Shown one piece after another: positions 38,817-49,250 of a stretch of DNA of 64,000 nucleotides (its first letter is position 1; the number at the start of each line of letters is the position of its first letter). The notes under the pieces were generated by a model that was not told where the DNA came from, made no database searches, and saw only the letters and a program-made list of their open reading frames with translations. The stretch is from Phocaeicola plebeius (lineage in GTDB: Bacteria; Bacteroidota; Bacteroidia; Bacteroidales; Bacteroidaceae), in NCBI GenBank assembly GCA_022767125.1, contig JALEPZ010000030.1, positions 33,238-97,237 on the forward strand, given 5' to 3'. A program made the translations under genes and the position numbers.

Positions 38817-39649
38817 ACCTCTCCGGCCACTTCGTACCCCTCGTTGTAAAGAGCCGTCAGTTTTTTCACGTCCTTTTCAATGCGGTTCACGGTGACAGGC
38901 GCCTGTGGCCGCACGACAATGATGCTCCCCTCCTCCTCCATGCGTTCCACCAGCTCCAGCTGCTGGTTGTAGACCTGGCAGCGGTTACTCAACACGACCC
39001 GCAACCGAGGGTAACGGGTATAGATAAAGTGAGGTACCTTGATGTCTTTTACCGACTTGCGGTACCCTTTGTTGCGCGTCAGCACCACCACGTTGCGTTC
39101 ATATCCCTGGCTGATCGCCCGCAGGACGGGAATGGAATCTACGATACCCCCATCCAGCATCGGGACCCCGTCCAACCAGGTCATCGGGCAGACATACGGC
39201 AGACTGCTCGACGCCTTGGCGATGGCAATCAGGCGGTCCTTGTCGTGGCGTTCCTCCAGGTAGCAGGCCCGTCCCGTCACACAGTTGGTGGTCACCATCT
39301 CGAAACGCATGGGATTGCTGAAACAAGCCGCATAATCATACGGTACCAGTTTTTCGGGGAAGGTTTCATACAGCAGTTTCTGGTCCAGAATACTGCGCTG
39401 GTACCACAGATGCTTCAGACCGATATAATGATATTTCTCCAGCATGTCAATATTGCTGTATTTCGCCCGTCCCCGTTGATGAGACATGTAGGACAGTCCG
39501 TTGCACGCTCCGGCCGAAACACCGATTCCATAGGGGAACTCTACCCGATGGTCCATCAGATAGTCCAACACGCCACAGGTAAACACGCCTCGCATGCCAC
39601 CCCCTTCAAGTACAAGTCCAGTTTTCTTCAAGTCCAGTTCCATACGCAT
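38792..39649 (-). CDS. Patatin-like phospholipase family protein (YjjU-like)
   Basis: 285 aa; LVLEGGGMRGVFTCGVLDYL, YGIGVSAGACNGLSY, MLDGGIVDSIPV. Confidence 0.94.
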   Translation of the reverse strand: MRMELDLKKTGLVLEGGGMRGVFTCGVLDYLMDHRVEFPYGIGVSAGACNGLSYMSHQRGRAKYSNIDMLEKYHYIGLKHLWYQRSILDQKLLYETFPEKLVPYDYAACFSNPMRFEMVTTNCVTGRACYLEERHDKDRLIAIAKASSSLPYVCPMTWLDGVPMLDGGIVDSIPVLRAISQGYERNVVVLTRNKGYRKSVKDIKVPHFIYTRYPRLRVVLSNRCQVYNQQLELVERMEEEGSIIVVRPQAPVTVNRIEKDVKKLTALYNEGYEVAGEVLHHIRWV

Positions 39650-39765
39650 CTGTTTTTAGTCTTTGCAAATATACATTTAAATCTGAAAAGAGGAACAACC
39701 TATCCGGAAATTTGTTACATTTGCCAAAAAATAAATTGTTTTAATCTAAAATCACTCCAATTAAT

Positions 39766-41157
39766 ATGTTTGAAGCTCAGATATACCAACAACGACGTGC
39801 CGCCCTTCGCCAGCAAGTGGCCAGCGGCATCATCCTTCTGTTAGGAAATAACGAGGCTCCGGCCAATTATCCCGACAACACCTATAAGTTCCGCCAAGAC
39901 AGTTCGTTTCTGTATTTCTTCGGCCATGCTCATCCCGGATATGCAGGCATTATTGACGTGGATGCCAACGAGGAGTATTTCTTCGGCGACGATGTGACCA
40001 TGGATGATATCATCTGGATGGGCCCTCAACCGTCGGTCCAGGAGTTGGCAGCCCGGGTGGGTGTCAGCAAGAGTCTTCCTTTCGGCCACCTCAAGGCCGT
40101 GGTGCAGAAAGCCATCTCGCAACGCCGGAAGGTGCATTTCCTTCCGCCTTACCGTTTCGACAACATGCTGCTGCTCGAAGAACTGACCGGCATCCGTACC
40201 TCCATGCTCAAGCCCCATGCCTCGGTCGAACTGATTAAGGCAGTCGTCAACTTGCGGTCGAAGAAAGAAGCGTGTGAAATCGCCGAAATCGACAAGGCCT
40301 GCAACATCGGTTATGAAATGCACACCACCGCCATGCGCCTCTGCAAGCCCGGTGTGTCCGAAGGCTACATTGCCGGTGTACTGGACGGCATTGCCGCTTC
40401 CCATGGCAACATGGTGTCGTTTGCCACTATCCTGACCCAGAACGGGCAGACCCTTCATAACCACGACCACAGCCATGTGCTGGAAGCCGGACGGCTGATG
40501 CTGACCGACGCAGGGGCAGAAAGCGTCACGAACTACTGCTCCGACCATACACGTACCGTCCCCGTAGGCGGCCGGTTCTCCAGCCGCCAACGCGATGTCT
40601 ACAGCATCGTACTGGCCTGTCACGGCCGTGCCCTGGAACTGGCGCGTCCGGGTATAACGTACAAGCAGGTCCACCTGGAGGTATGCAAGGTGTTGGCACA
40701 AGGATTGAAAGACCTGGGACTGATGAAAGGCAACGTGGACGATGCCGTGGCAGCCGGTGCCCATGCACTGTTCCTTCCCCACGGCCTGGGACACATGATG
40801 GGAATCGACGTACATGACATGGAGGACCTCGGACAGCAGTATGTAGGTTATGACGACGAAATCCGTCCGTCCGACCAGTTCGGCCTGGCTTCCCTCCGGA
40901 TGGGCCGACGACTGGAAGAAGGCTTTGTCATCACCGACGAACCGGGCTGCTATTTCATTCCTGCCCTCATCGACAAATGGCGGGCGGAAAAGCTCCATAC
41001 CGATTTCCTTGATTTCGATGCCATCGACCGCTTCAAAGATTTCGGCGGCATCCGTCTGGAAGACGACATCCTCATCACGGCCGACGGTTCCCGCTTTACA
41101 GGCGAGAAACGCATCCCCATCACGATCGAAGAAGTAGAATCGTTCATGAGCCACTAA
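39766..41157 (+). CDS. Xaa-Pro aminopeptidase (aminopeptidase P family, M24)
   Basis: 463 aa; LTDAGAESVTNYCSDHTRTVPVGGRFS, HGLGHMMGIDVHDME, VITDEPGCYF, FGGIRLEDDILIT. Confidence 0.95.
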   Translation: MFEAQIYQQRRAALRQQVASGIILLLGNNEAPANYPDNTYKFRQDSSFLYFFGHAHPGYAGIIDVDANEEYFFGDDVTMDDIIWMGPQPSVQELAARVGVSKSLPFGHLKAVVQKAISQRRKVHFLPPYRFDNMLLLEELTGIRTSMLKPHASVELIKAVVNLRSKKEACEIAEIDKACNIGYEMHTTAMRLCKPGVSEGYIAGVLDGIAASHGNMVSFATILTQNGQTLHNHDHSHVLEAGRLMLTDAGAESVTNYCSDHTRTVPVGGRFSSRQRDVYSIVLACHGRALELARPGITYKQVHLEVCKVLAQGLKDLGLMKGNVDDAVAAGAHALFLPHGLGHMMGIDVHDMEDLGQQYVGYDDEIRPSDQFGLASLRMGRRLEEGFVITDEPGCYFIPALIDKWRAEKLHTDFLDFDAIDRFKDFGGIRLEDDILITADGSRFTGEKRIPITIEEVESFMSH

Positions 41158-41219
41158 GCGCATGGCAACTTTCATTGCCAAAGAAAATATTAATCACTTA
41201 ACTTATAACGTATATAACC

Positions 41220-42431
41220 ATGAAAAAAATGTTAGCACTCCTCGCCGCAGGCCTTTGCTTCGGAGGAGTTTCCGCACAGAATGCGGACAAGGAAAAAGCC
41301 GAAGAAGGCTTCGTGTTTACTACCGTAAAGGAAAACCCCATCACTTCCATCAAGAACCAGAACCGTGCCGGTACGTGCTGGTGTTACTCCAGCATGGCCT
41401 TCCTCGAATCGGAACTGCTGCGCATGGGCAAAGGGGAATACGACCTGTCTGAAATGTTCATTGTTCACCAGACCTACCTCGACCGTGCCGATGCAGCTGT
41501 CCGCACCCACGGAGACGTATCGTTCTCACAGGGTGGTTCTTTCTACGACGTGCTCTACGGCATGAAGCAGTTCGGACTGGTTCCTGAAGAAGAAATGCGT
41601 CCGGGCGTGATGTATGGCGACACGCTGAGCAACCACACCGAACTGACGGCTGTATCGAACGCCGTAGTGGATGCCATCGCCAAGGGCAAGTTGCGCAAAC
41701 TGCAGACCGATGCCAACCGCCAGCCACTGTGGAAGAAAGCCATCGCCTCTATCCACGACATCTATCTGGGTACCTGCCCCGAAAAGTTCACTTACAAGGG
41801 TAAGGAATACACACCGCAATCGTTCTACCAGTCGCTGGGCCTCAACCCCGATGACTACATTTCGTTGACTTCGTATACCCACCATCCGTTCTACCAGCCG
41901 TTCGTACTGGAAATCCAGGACAACTGGCGCTGGTCGCAGTCGTACAACCTGCCCATCGATGAACTGATGGAAGTGTTCGACAATGCCATCATGAACGGTT
42001 ACACCATTGCCTGGGGTTCTGACGTCAGCGAACAAGGCTTTACCCGCGACGGTGTCGCAGTGATGCCCGACGACCAGAAGGTACAGGAACTGAGTGGTTC
42101 CGACATGGCTCACTGGCTGAAGATGAAACCCGAAGAAAAGAAACTGAACACCAAGCCGCAGCCGCAGAAATGGTGCACGCAGGAAGAACGTCAGGAAGCC
42201 TACGACAACTTCGAAACAACCGACGACCACGGCATGCAAATCTACGGTATTGCCAAAGATCAGGAAGGTAACGAATACTACATGGTGAAGAACTCTTGGG
42301 GCAAGGCCGGCAAGTACGACGGCAAGTGGTATGCCTCCAAGGCTTTCGTCCGCTACAAAACCATGAACATCGTTGTCAACAAGAAAGCGCTTCCGGCAGC
42401 CATCGCCAAGAAACTGGGCGTGAAGCTGTAA
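41220..42431 (+). CDS. C1 family aminopeptidase C / bleomycin hydrolase-like, with signal peptide
   Basis: 403 aa; NQNRAGTCWCYSSMAFLESELLRMG, DDHGMQIYGIAKDQEGNEYYMVKNSWG. Confidence 0.93.
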   Translation: MKKMLALLAAGLCFGGVSAQNADKEKAEEGFVFTTVKENPITSIKNQNRAGTCWCYSSMAFLESELLRMGKGEYDLSEMFIVHQTYLDRADAAVRTHGDVSFSQGGSFYDVLYGMKQFGLVPEEEMRPGVMYGDTLSNHTELTAVSNAVVDAIAKGKLRKLQTDANRQPLWKKAIASIHDIYLGTCPEKFTYKGKEYTPQSFYQSLGLNPDDYISLTSYTHHPFYQPFVLEIQDNWRWSQSYNLPIDELMEVFDNAIMNGYTIAWGSDVSEQGFTRDGVAVMPDDQKVQELSGSDMAHWLKMKPEEKKLNTKPQPQKWCTQEERQEAYDNFETTDDHGMQIYGIAKDQEGNEYYMVKNSWGKAGKYDGKWYASKAFVRYKTMNIVVNKKALPAAIAKKLGVKL

Positions 42432-42450
42432 GACACAAGAAAGTATATCA

Positions 42451-42477
42451 AGACAAAAGTAGTCTATCATTTTGTCT
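42451..42477 (+). terminator. Terminator-like hairpin after the C1 peptidase gene
   Basis: AGACAAAA ... TTTTGTCT perfect 8-bp arms, 11-nt loop, 20 nt after stop. Confidence 0.45.
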
Positions 42478-42503
42478 GTTATCCTGAACAAACTATCATT
42501 CTA

Positions 42504-42583
42504 ATTGTCATTCTGAACGTAGTGAAGAATCTGTAAAGCATTAGTGCATCTATTCAGATTCTCTGCTTGTCCAGAATGACAAT
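42504..42583. repeat. Intergenic inverted-repeat element, copy B
   Basis: ATTGTCATTCTGAACGTAGTGAAGAATCTG ... CAGATTCTCTGCTTGTCCAGAATGACAAT, imperfect arms. Confidence 0.75.
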
Positions 42584-42914
42584 TTGACAGATTCAGTTCC
42601 CTGACCATCCATTCATCATCCGACTCATTTATCGATTGCCGAGCAAGGACAGCTGCAAAGAAGGCACAACTTTAAGGGTAAGTCATCTGACTCGACCGAC
42701 CCAGCTTTCCTGTCAGCCATCATTGGCTACTTCCATAACGGATGAAGCCTACCTGAAACACAAATTTTAGAAATAAAACGAAAAACACACCGCATGTTTC
42801 TTTCTTTTTTGCTAACTTTACGGATTGAAACAGGACTTGAGACCAAAAGCTCCGTTTCAATCCCTCTCCCCCTTGTGGAGACACCAGACAGGAAAAAAGA
42901 AAAAACAATATATA

Positions 42915-44639
42915 ATGAACTACAAATGGAACTATCAACCTCCTACACAAGAACAACGGGAAGCAGCCCGCACGCTGGCCAAGGAAATAGGTATCAGCCC
43001 CATCCTTTGCCGGCTGTTGCTAGAGCGGGGCATCCGGACAGCCGATGAAGCGAAGAACTTCTTCCGTCCTCAACTGGCTGACCTTCACGACCCTTTCCTG
43101 ATGCGCGACATGGAAAAGGCGGTGGAGCGATTGAATGTGGCCTTAGGCCGGAAAGAGCGAATCTTGGTATATGGAGACTACGATGTGGACGGAACCACCG
43201 CCGTCGCATTGGTGTACAAATTCCTTCAACAGTTCTATTCGAACATTGACTACTACATTCCCGACCGTTACAACGAAGGGTATGGCGTATCAACGAAGGG
43301 GGTGGACTATGCTGCCGCCACGGGCGTGCAACTGGTAATCGTACTCGACTGTGGTATCAAGGCAGTCGAAGAAATTGCGTATGCCCGTGAGAAAGGCATC
43401 GACTTTATCATCTGCGACCATCACGTGCCGGATGAGGAACTGCCGCCTGCCGTGGCTATCCTGAACCCGAAACGAAAGGACTCTACTTATCCCTACGAAC
43501 ACCTTTCAGGATGCGGAGTAGGATTCAAGTTCATGCAGGCATTTGCGCTCAGCAACAACATTGAGCTGCATCAGCTGACCCAACTGCTGGATCTCGTGGC
43601 GGTCAGCATCGCTTCCGACATCGTTCCGATTCTGGGAGAAAACCGCATCCTGGCCTATCACGGCCTGCGGCAACTCAACTCCAACCCGAGTGTGGGGCTC
43701 AAGGCCATCATTGATGTGTGCGGACTGACCGACCGGGAAATCAACATGAGCGACATTGTGTTCAAGATCGGCCCCCGCATCAATGCGTCCGGACGCATTC
43801 AGAACGGAAAGGAGGCAGTGGACTTGCTCATCGAGAAGGATTTCAAGATGGCACTTGCCAAAAGCACGCTGATCAACCAGTACAACGAGACCCGCAAGGA
43901 TCTGGACAAGAGCATGACCGAAGAGGCAAACCGTATCGTTGAACGGGTAGCTGACCTGTCGGAACGACGGTCGATTGTCTTGTTCAACGAAGACTGGCAC
44001 AAAGGGGTCATCGGTATTGTGGCTTCCCGCCTCACGGAAATCTACTACCGCCCGGCTGTCGTACTGACCCGCACCGACAATCTGGCAACCGGCTCTGCCC
44101 GGTCGGTATCGGGCTTCGATGTCTACAAGGCCATTGAGCACTGCCGCGACCTGTTGGAGAACTTCGGAGGCCATACGTATGCCGCAGGACTTTCCATGAA
44201 GGTGGAAAACGTACCGGAATTTACCCGCCGGTTCGAAGAATATGTCACGAATCATATCTTGCCCGAACAGACCAGTGCCACCATCGACATTGATGCGCAA
44301 CTGGATTTCCGGGACATTACGCCCAAGTTCTTCTTCGACCTGAAGAAGTTCAACCCGTTCGGACCGGACAACCACAAGCCGGTGTTCTGCACCCTGGGGG
44401 TCTACGATTACGGAACCAGCAAGGTAGTGGGACGCGACCAGGAGCACATCAAATTGGAACTGGTGGACAACAAGTCGAACAATGTGATGAACGGCATTGC
44501 CTTCGGACAGAGTTCGCAGGCCCGCTACATCAAGACCAAGCAGTCGTTCAACATCTGCTATACCATCGAGGAAAATACCCACAAGCGGGGGGATATCCAG
44601 CTCCAGATAGAGGACATCAAGCCCTGCAGGACGCATTGA
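42915..44639 (+). CDS. recJ: Single-stranded-DNA-specific exonuclease RecJ
   Basis: Start placed at MNYKWNYQPPTQEQ; VYGDYDVDGTTAVALV, IICDHHVPDEELPPAVAILNPKR, GPRINASGRI, GHTYAAGLSM. Confidence 0.95.
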   Translation: MNYKWNYQPPTQEQREAARTLAKEIGISPILCRLLLERGIRTADEAKNFFRPQLADLHDPFLMRDMEKAVERLNVALGRKERILVYGDYDVDGTTAVALVYKFLQQFYSNIDYYIPDRYNEGYGVSTKGVDYAAATGVQLVIVLDCGIKAVEEIAYAREKGIDFIICDHHVPDEELPPAVAILNPKRKDSTYPYEHLSGCGVGFKFMQAFALSNNIELHQLTQLLDLVAVSIASDIVPILGENRILAYHGLRQLNSNPSVGLKAIIDVCGLTDREINMSDIVFKIGPRINASGRIQNGKEAVDLLIEKDFKMALAKSTLINQYNETRKDLDKSMTEEANRIVERVADLSERRSIVLFNEDWHKGVIGIVASRLTEIYYRPAVVLTRTDNLATGSARSVSGFDVYKAIEHCRDLLENFGGHTYAAGLSMKVENVPEFTRRFEEYVTNHILPEQTSATIDIDAQLDFRDITPKFFFDLKKFNPFGPDNHKPVFCTLGVYDYGTSKVVGRDQEHIKLELVDNKSNNVMNGIAFGQSSQARYIKTKQSFNICYTIEENTHKRGDIQLQIEDIKPCRTH

Positions 44640-44680
44640 GGAACCAAGAAGGAGGAAAGTAGAATGAGGAATGAGAAGTA

Positions 44681-46588
44681 ATGGAGAATTATCGGCAGGT
44701 ATTGCAGCAGTACTGGGGATATGACGGTTTCCGAGGAATCCAGGAGGATATTATCCGTAGTATCGGGAGCGGAAAGGATACACTGGGGCTGATGCCTACA
44801 GGTGGGGGAAAGTCCATCACATTCCAGGTCCCCGCCCTGGCCAAGGAGGGGCTGTGCTTAGTGGTCACTCCGCTCATCGCCCTGATGAAGGACCAGGTAC
44901 GCCAACTGCGTTCGCGCGGCATCAAGGCCACCGCGGTCTATTCCGGGATGACCCGGGAAGAAATCGTAGTGGCCTTGGAGAACTGCATCTTCGGGAACTA
45001 CAAGTTCCTGTACATCTCTCCAGAACGACTCGCCACGGATATTTTCCGGACCAAAATGCGCCACATGCAGGTCAATCTCATCGCCATCGACGAGGCACAC
45101 TGCATCTCGCAATGGGGATATGACTTCCGTCCTTCCTACCTGCAGATTGCCGAAGTACGCCAGTTGCTGCCGGGTGTACCCGTTCTGGCACTGACGGCCA
45201 CAGCTACACCCGAAGTGGTAGAAGATATCCAGCAACGGCTGGCTTTCCCCCAGAGGAATGTCTTCCGCATGAGCTTCGAACGGAAAAACCTGGCCTACAT
45301 TGTCCGCTATACGGAAAACAAGCCTTCCGAACTGCTCCATATTCTGAACAGCCTTCCGGGGTCTGCCATCGCCTATACCCGCAACCGCAAACGGACAAGG
45401 GAAGTGGCTGAATTTCTGGAGTCCAACGGCATCTCGGCAACCTACTACCATGCGGGACTGGCCAACGACATCAAGGACCAGCGGCAGAAAAGCTGGCTGG
45501 ACGGACAGCACCGTGTCATGGTAGCGACCAATGCGTTCGGCATGGGCATCGACAAGCCCGATGTACGGTTAGTGGTCCATATCGACTGCCCCGACTCTCC
45601 CGAAGCTTATTTCCAGGAAGCCGGACGGGCAGGACGGGACGGACAGAAGGCCTACGCAGTCCTGCTGTTTGCGCCACGCGACAAGGGCCTGCTGCAGCGC
45701 CGGGTAGAAGACACCTTTCCTGAAAAAGACTATGTCCGCAAGGTCTACGAAGACCTACAGTATTACTACCAAATGGCCATGGGTGACGGCCGGGGGTGCA
45801 CATTTGCCTTTAATATCGAGGAGTTCTGTCTGAACTTCAAGCATTTCCCCGTCCGGGTAGACAGTGCGCTGAAACTGCTGACACGGGCCGGTTATCTGGA
45901 ATATACCGACGAACAGGACAATGCTTCCCGACTCATGTTCACCCTCCGCCGCGACGAGTTGTACCGCATCCACGAAAACAGCGAAGCAACCGAGCAATTG
46001 ATCCGCTGCCTGTTGCGCTCGTATACCGGCCTGTTCTCCGACTATGCTTTCATCGACGAAGGGTTCCTGTCCCGCCAGAGCGGACTCAGCCGACAGGAGG
46101 TCTACGAAAGTCTCGTTCTGCTCAGCCATCGCCGCATCCTCCACTACATTCCGGGGAAAAAGACACCTTATATTATCTATACGCGCGAGCGGCAGGAAAC
46201 GGAACGCGTCGTCCTCACCCGCGAGGTCTACGAGGAACGGAAGGAGAGTTACATCCGACGCATCCAGGCCATGACCGACTATGCCGGCAGTCAGACCCAC
46301 TGCCGCAGCCAGTTTCTGCTCCGGTATTTTGGGGAGAAGGACAGCCGCCCCTGCTGTCAATGCGATGTCTGCCTGCAACAACACGCTTCAGGAGTGCGGA
46401 ACAGTGAGTTTACGGGAATAGCAGATACCCTCCTCCAACTGCTGGAAGAAGCTCCGCTCACGCCTGCCGAACTGGGCGAGCGAATGACACTGCCCCTCTC
46501 CGTCTACGAGCCGGTGCTCCGTTATCTGATGAACGAAGAACAGATACGGCTCCAGGAAGGGAAACTGGCGAAAGCCTCGAACGATTAG
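44681..46588 (+). CDS. recQ: ATP-dependent DNA helicase RecQ family
   Basis: 635 aa; MPTGGGKSITFQVPAL, AIDEAHCISQWGYDFRPSY, ATNAFGMGIDKPDVRLVVHIDCP, CCQCDVCL zinc site. Confidence 0.96.
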   Translation: MENYRQVLQQYWGYDGFRGIQEDIIRSIGSGKDTLGLMPTGGGKSITFQVPALAKEGLCLVVTPLIALMKDQVRQLRSRGIKATAVYSGMTREEIVVALENCIFGNYKFLYISPERLATDIFRTKMRHMQVNLIAIDEAHCISQWGYDFRPSYLQIAEVRQLLPGVPVLALTATATPEVVEDIQQRLAFPQRNVFRMSFERKNLAYIVRYTENKPSELLHILNSLPGSAIAYTRNRKRTREVAEFLESNGISATYYHAGLANDIKDQRQKSWLDGQHRVMVATNAFGMGIDKPDVRLVVHIDCPDSPEAYFQEAGRAGRDGQKAYAVLLFAPRDKGLLQRRVEDTFPEKDYVRKVYEDLQYYYQMAMGDGRGCTFAFNIEEFCLNFKHFPVRVDSALKLLTRAGYLEYTDEQDNASRLMFTLRRDELYRIHENSEATEQLIRCLLRSYTGLFSDYAFIDEGFLSRQSGLSRQEVYESLVLLSHRRILHYIPGKKTPYIIYTRERQETERVVLTREVYEERKESYIRRIQAMTDYAGSQTHCRSQFLLRYFGEKDSRPCCQCDVCLQQHASGVRNSEFTGIADTLLQLLEEAPLTPAELGERMTLPLSVYEPVLRYLMNEEQIRLQEGKLAKASND

Positions 46589-47239
46589 TTATTCGATACA
46601 GGTAATGGTCACATCGTCCAGTTCATCCATGTAGTCCAGCAGACGTTCGTTGTGCTGACCCCGCTTCACCTTTATCTCGATGACCGCTTCAAACTTCTCG
46701 CCTTGCGGGGTCTTGTGGTCCTTCACTTCAAACGAATACACCTCGATACAGTCCTGCCTGAGCCGGTTCACCGTCCTTTTCACGCTTTCCTTCGAGTGCG
46801 ATGAAAAAGAAAGCATGACGGTTGTTGACCCGAACTGGGGAAGCAGTGCATTGAGCACTTCCAGCCCCAACAAAATCAGTCCCGTGGCCACCACTGCCGC
46901 CAGAAACATGCCGGTTCCGCAAGCCAGGCCGATAGCGGCGGTCACCCAGAGCCCGGCTGCCGTGGTCAGGCCGCGTATCACGTTTTTCTGGAAGATGATT
47001 GTACCTGCCCCCAGGAAACCAATGCCGGATACGACCTGAGCCGCCACGCGCGAAGAGTCCTTCAGGTCCACTCCAAACCCGAATTGCGAGACGATACAGA
47101 ACAAGGCACTTCCCAAAGCTACCAGAAAATGCGTACGGAACCCCGCGTCTTTCGACCGGTATTCACGTTCGATACCAATGATCCCTCCCAGCAGGAGAGC
47201 CACAAAAAGCCGTAATGTCAATTCTACAATATTGTCCAT
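46589..47239 (-). CDS. MgtC/SapB family membrane protein
   Basis: Start placed at MDNIVELTLRLFVALLLGGIIGIEREYRSKDAGFRTHFLVALGSALF; GIGFLGAGTIIFQ, GLTTAAGLWVTAAIGLACG. Confidence 0.94.
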   Translation of the reverse strand: MDNIVELTLRLFVALLLGGIIGIEREYRSKDAGFRTHFLVALGSALFCIVSQFGFGVDLKDSSRVAAQVVSGIGFLGAGTIIFQKNVIRGLTTAAGLWVTAAIGLACGTGMFLAAVVATGLILLGLEVLNALLPQFGSTTVMLSFSSHSKESVKRTVNRLRQDCIEVYSFEVKDHKTPQGEKFEAVIEIKVKRGQHNERLLDYMDELDDVTITCIE

Positions 47240-47414
47240 AGCTAAATTGTTATTGTTGTATCCAATCAGAAATCCACGATTATTGGTTGTTGTAATGGGG
47301 ATGAAAGGATTCTTGCATAAATACGCATTAAATCGATAGCTTCCAACCATTTTCCAGCCATTAACCGATTTTACCCAATATTAGCACATTCAAACGCGGC
47401 AACCGGGGTGCTGG

Positions 47415-49040
47415 TCAGTGCGATTCTCTATTTGGGGTGTACCGGATTTTCCACTCGGCGATGGTGCGGGTCTCGGATGAGAAATTCATGCCGATGCGGA
47501 TGACATGGCGGGGATCAGTGACATAGGGCCGGGCATAGCCTTTGGCCTCAATCTGCTGCAGGGCCTCGTCGGCACTGCCGTCCATCTTAAACTCCAGGAT
47601 GTAAACGTACTCCTTCATCTCCAGCGTGCAGTCCACCCGGCCGTAGCTCTGCCGGTCCTCACACTTGATGGCCTGGCAATAGACACCCAGCAGGCGCAGA
47701 ATCAGGTAGAAGGTGTATTGGAAATGCTTCTCCGTGGCCTTGATGTCCTTCAGGGCTTCGTGGCTGTCGTAGGGGATGCTGGCAAGGAAGGCGGTGAGCG
47801 ACTCGCAGAAGGGCTCCACCTCGCCACGATTCAGCTGACGGAAGGAATCACGCACCCAGCTCTCGGGCGTAGCCTCCCTGCTGTTCAAGTAATTGGAAGC
47901 TATCAGGCTGAGGAATCCCTTGCGCACCTCGTTGTTGGGGTAATCGAGCAGGAAGGAGTAGGTCGTCTCGTCATAGTCCTTGATGGTCAGGAAGCCACTC
48001 TGGTAAATCATGGGCAGCGGACGCTCCACATCGGCCTTGTAGTCGATGAACTCCGAGGCATCGTAGTACTTGCCTGTCAAGTCATTGATCTGCTCATTGT
48101 TGTGACTCAACAGGCGGATGAGGTAAGTGGGAGTACCTGTGGCAAACCAGAAGTCGCGCAACATCTTCATGTCGAAGGCATTCAGCAGGCTGAAGGGGTT
48201 GTAGATGTCCAGCATGGCGGGACTGAAGTGGTAGCCGTCGTACTGGAGCTTCAGCATTCGCTTCATCTCCTCGACTTGTACCCTAAATTCCTCTGCCATC
48301 TGCCGGATTGGCTCGGCAAACACCTCCTCCAGTTCCTCCTGCGTGATGCCACACAAAGCCTCGTAACGCTTGTCCATGCTGATGTCTTTCGGCTGGTTGA
48401 ATCCGCTGAAGACACTCACTTGCGAGAACTTGGTCACACCCGTCAGCATGACGAAATGCAGGTCGGCATCGGCGGCCTTGAAGGTGCTGTAGAAGCCCTT
48501 CAGGATATTGCGGTGCTCGTCCTCCAAACGGATGCGGTTGCCCCACTCATCTTCAAAAGAGGACTCGGTGTCGAGCACATCGAGTATCGGCTTGTCGTAC
48601 TCGTCAATCAACACCACAGCGCGGCGGCCTGTCTGCTCATGCGCACGACGAATCACACCTTTGAAACGGGCACCTAACGTGGTTTCCCACTCATTAGAGC
48701 CGAATATCTGTTCCCATTCGTCGACGTAACCCGTCAATGTCTTGACCAATTCACCCGGCTTCATGAAGTTGCCTCCATTGAAATCCATGTGGAATACGGG
48801 ATAGGTTTTCCACTCCTTCTCCAGTGCCTCGATGGCCAGTCCCTCGAACAGCTCCTTGTGACCCAAGAAATAGTGCTTCAGGGTGGAGATAAGCAGGCTC
48901 TTCCCGAACCGCCGCGGGCGGCTCAGGAAGTAAACCGTGCCGTTACAAACCAAATCGTACACCAAGGCGGTCTTATCTACATAGACATAACCTTCTTGGC
49001 GAATCCGGTCAAAGCTCTGTATTCCGATGGGGTACTTCAT
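47415..49040 (-). CDS. AAA-ATPase-like (DUF1703-type) protein with C-terminal PD-(D/E)XK nuclease-like domain
   Basis: 541 aa; FLSRPRRFGKSLLISTLKHYF, VVLIDEYDKPILD, C-terminal GRVDCTLEMKEYVYILEFKMDGSADEALQQIEAKGYA. Confidence 0.9.
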   Translation of the reverse strand: MKYPIGIQSFDRIRQEGYVYVDKTALVYDLVCNGTVYFLSRPRRFGKSLLISTLKHYFLGHKELFEGLAIEALEKEWKTYPVFHMDFNGGNFMKPGELVKTLTGYVDEWEQIFGSNEWETTLGARFKGVIRRAHEQTGRRAVVLIDEYDKPILDVLDTESSFEDEWGNRIRLEDEHRNILKGFYSTFKAADADLHFVMLTGVTKFSQVSVFSGFNQPKDISMDKRYEALCGITQEELEEVFAEPIRQMAEEFRVQVEEMKRMLKLQYDGYHFSPAMLDIYNPFSLLNAFDMKMLRDFWFATGTPTYLIRLLSHNNEQINDLTGKYYDASEFIDYKADVERPLPMIYQSGFLTIKDYDETTYSFLLDYPNNEVRKGFLSLIASNYLNSREATPESWVRDSFRQLNRGEVEPFCESLTAFLASIPYDSHEALKDIKATEKHFQYTFYLILRLLGVYCQAIKCEDRQSYGRVDCTLEMKEYVYILEFKMDGSADEALQQIEAKGYARPYVTDPRHVIRIGMNFSSETRTIAEWKIRYTPNRESH

Positions 49041-49250
49041 AATCGCATCAACTTAATAATTTCAGTGTACAAAAATAGCGATTCCAAGTGAAAATGCCAA
49101 TAAAGAAACAGGAAGAATCTCCGCCCGCCGGCAAGGAAGAAGCTGAGTACCCGTTGGAGGAGTCAAAGCAGTGTTTACTTCGTCCTCCTATAGGCTTGTT
49201 GTTCATGGAATAGATGTATGATATCTCATCTTTGCCCTGCTTCTGAAGGT

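Noticed and set aside
42822-42863. CRISPR-repeat-like GTTTCAATCCC
   Set aside because: Present once direct and once inverted, no spacer-repeat periodicity and no cas genes; it is a stem-loop in the recJ leader.
47413-47425. GGTCAGTGCGATT at the 3' end of the DUF1703-type gene as a second copy of the upstream GGTCGGTCGATT repeat, i.e. element ends
   Set aside because: Single copy with a mismatch and an insertion, overlapping the stop codon; similarity is within chance expectation.
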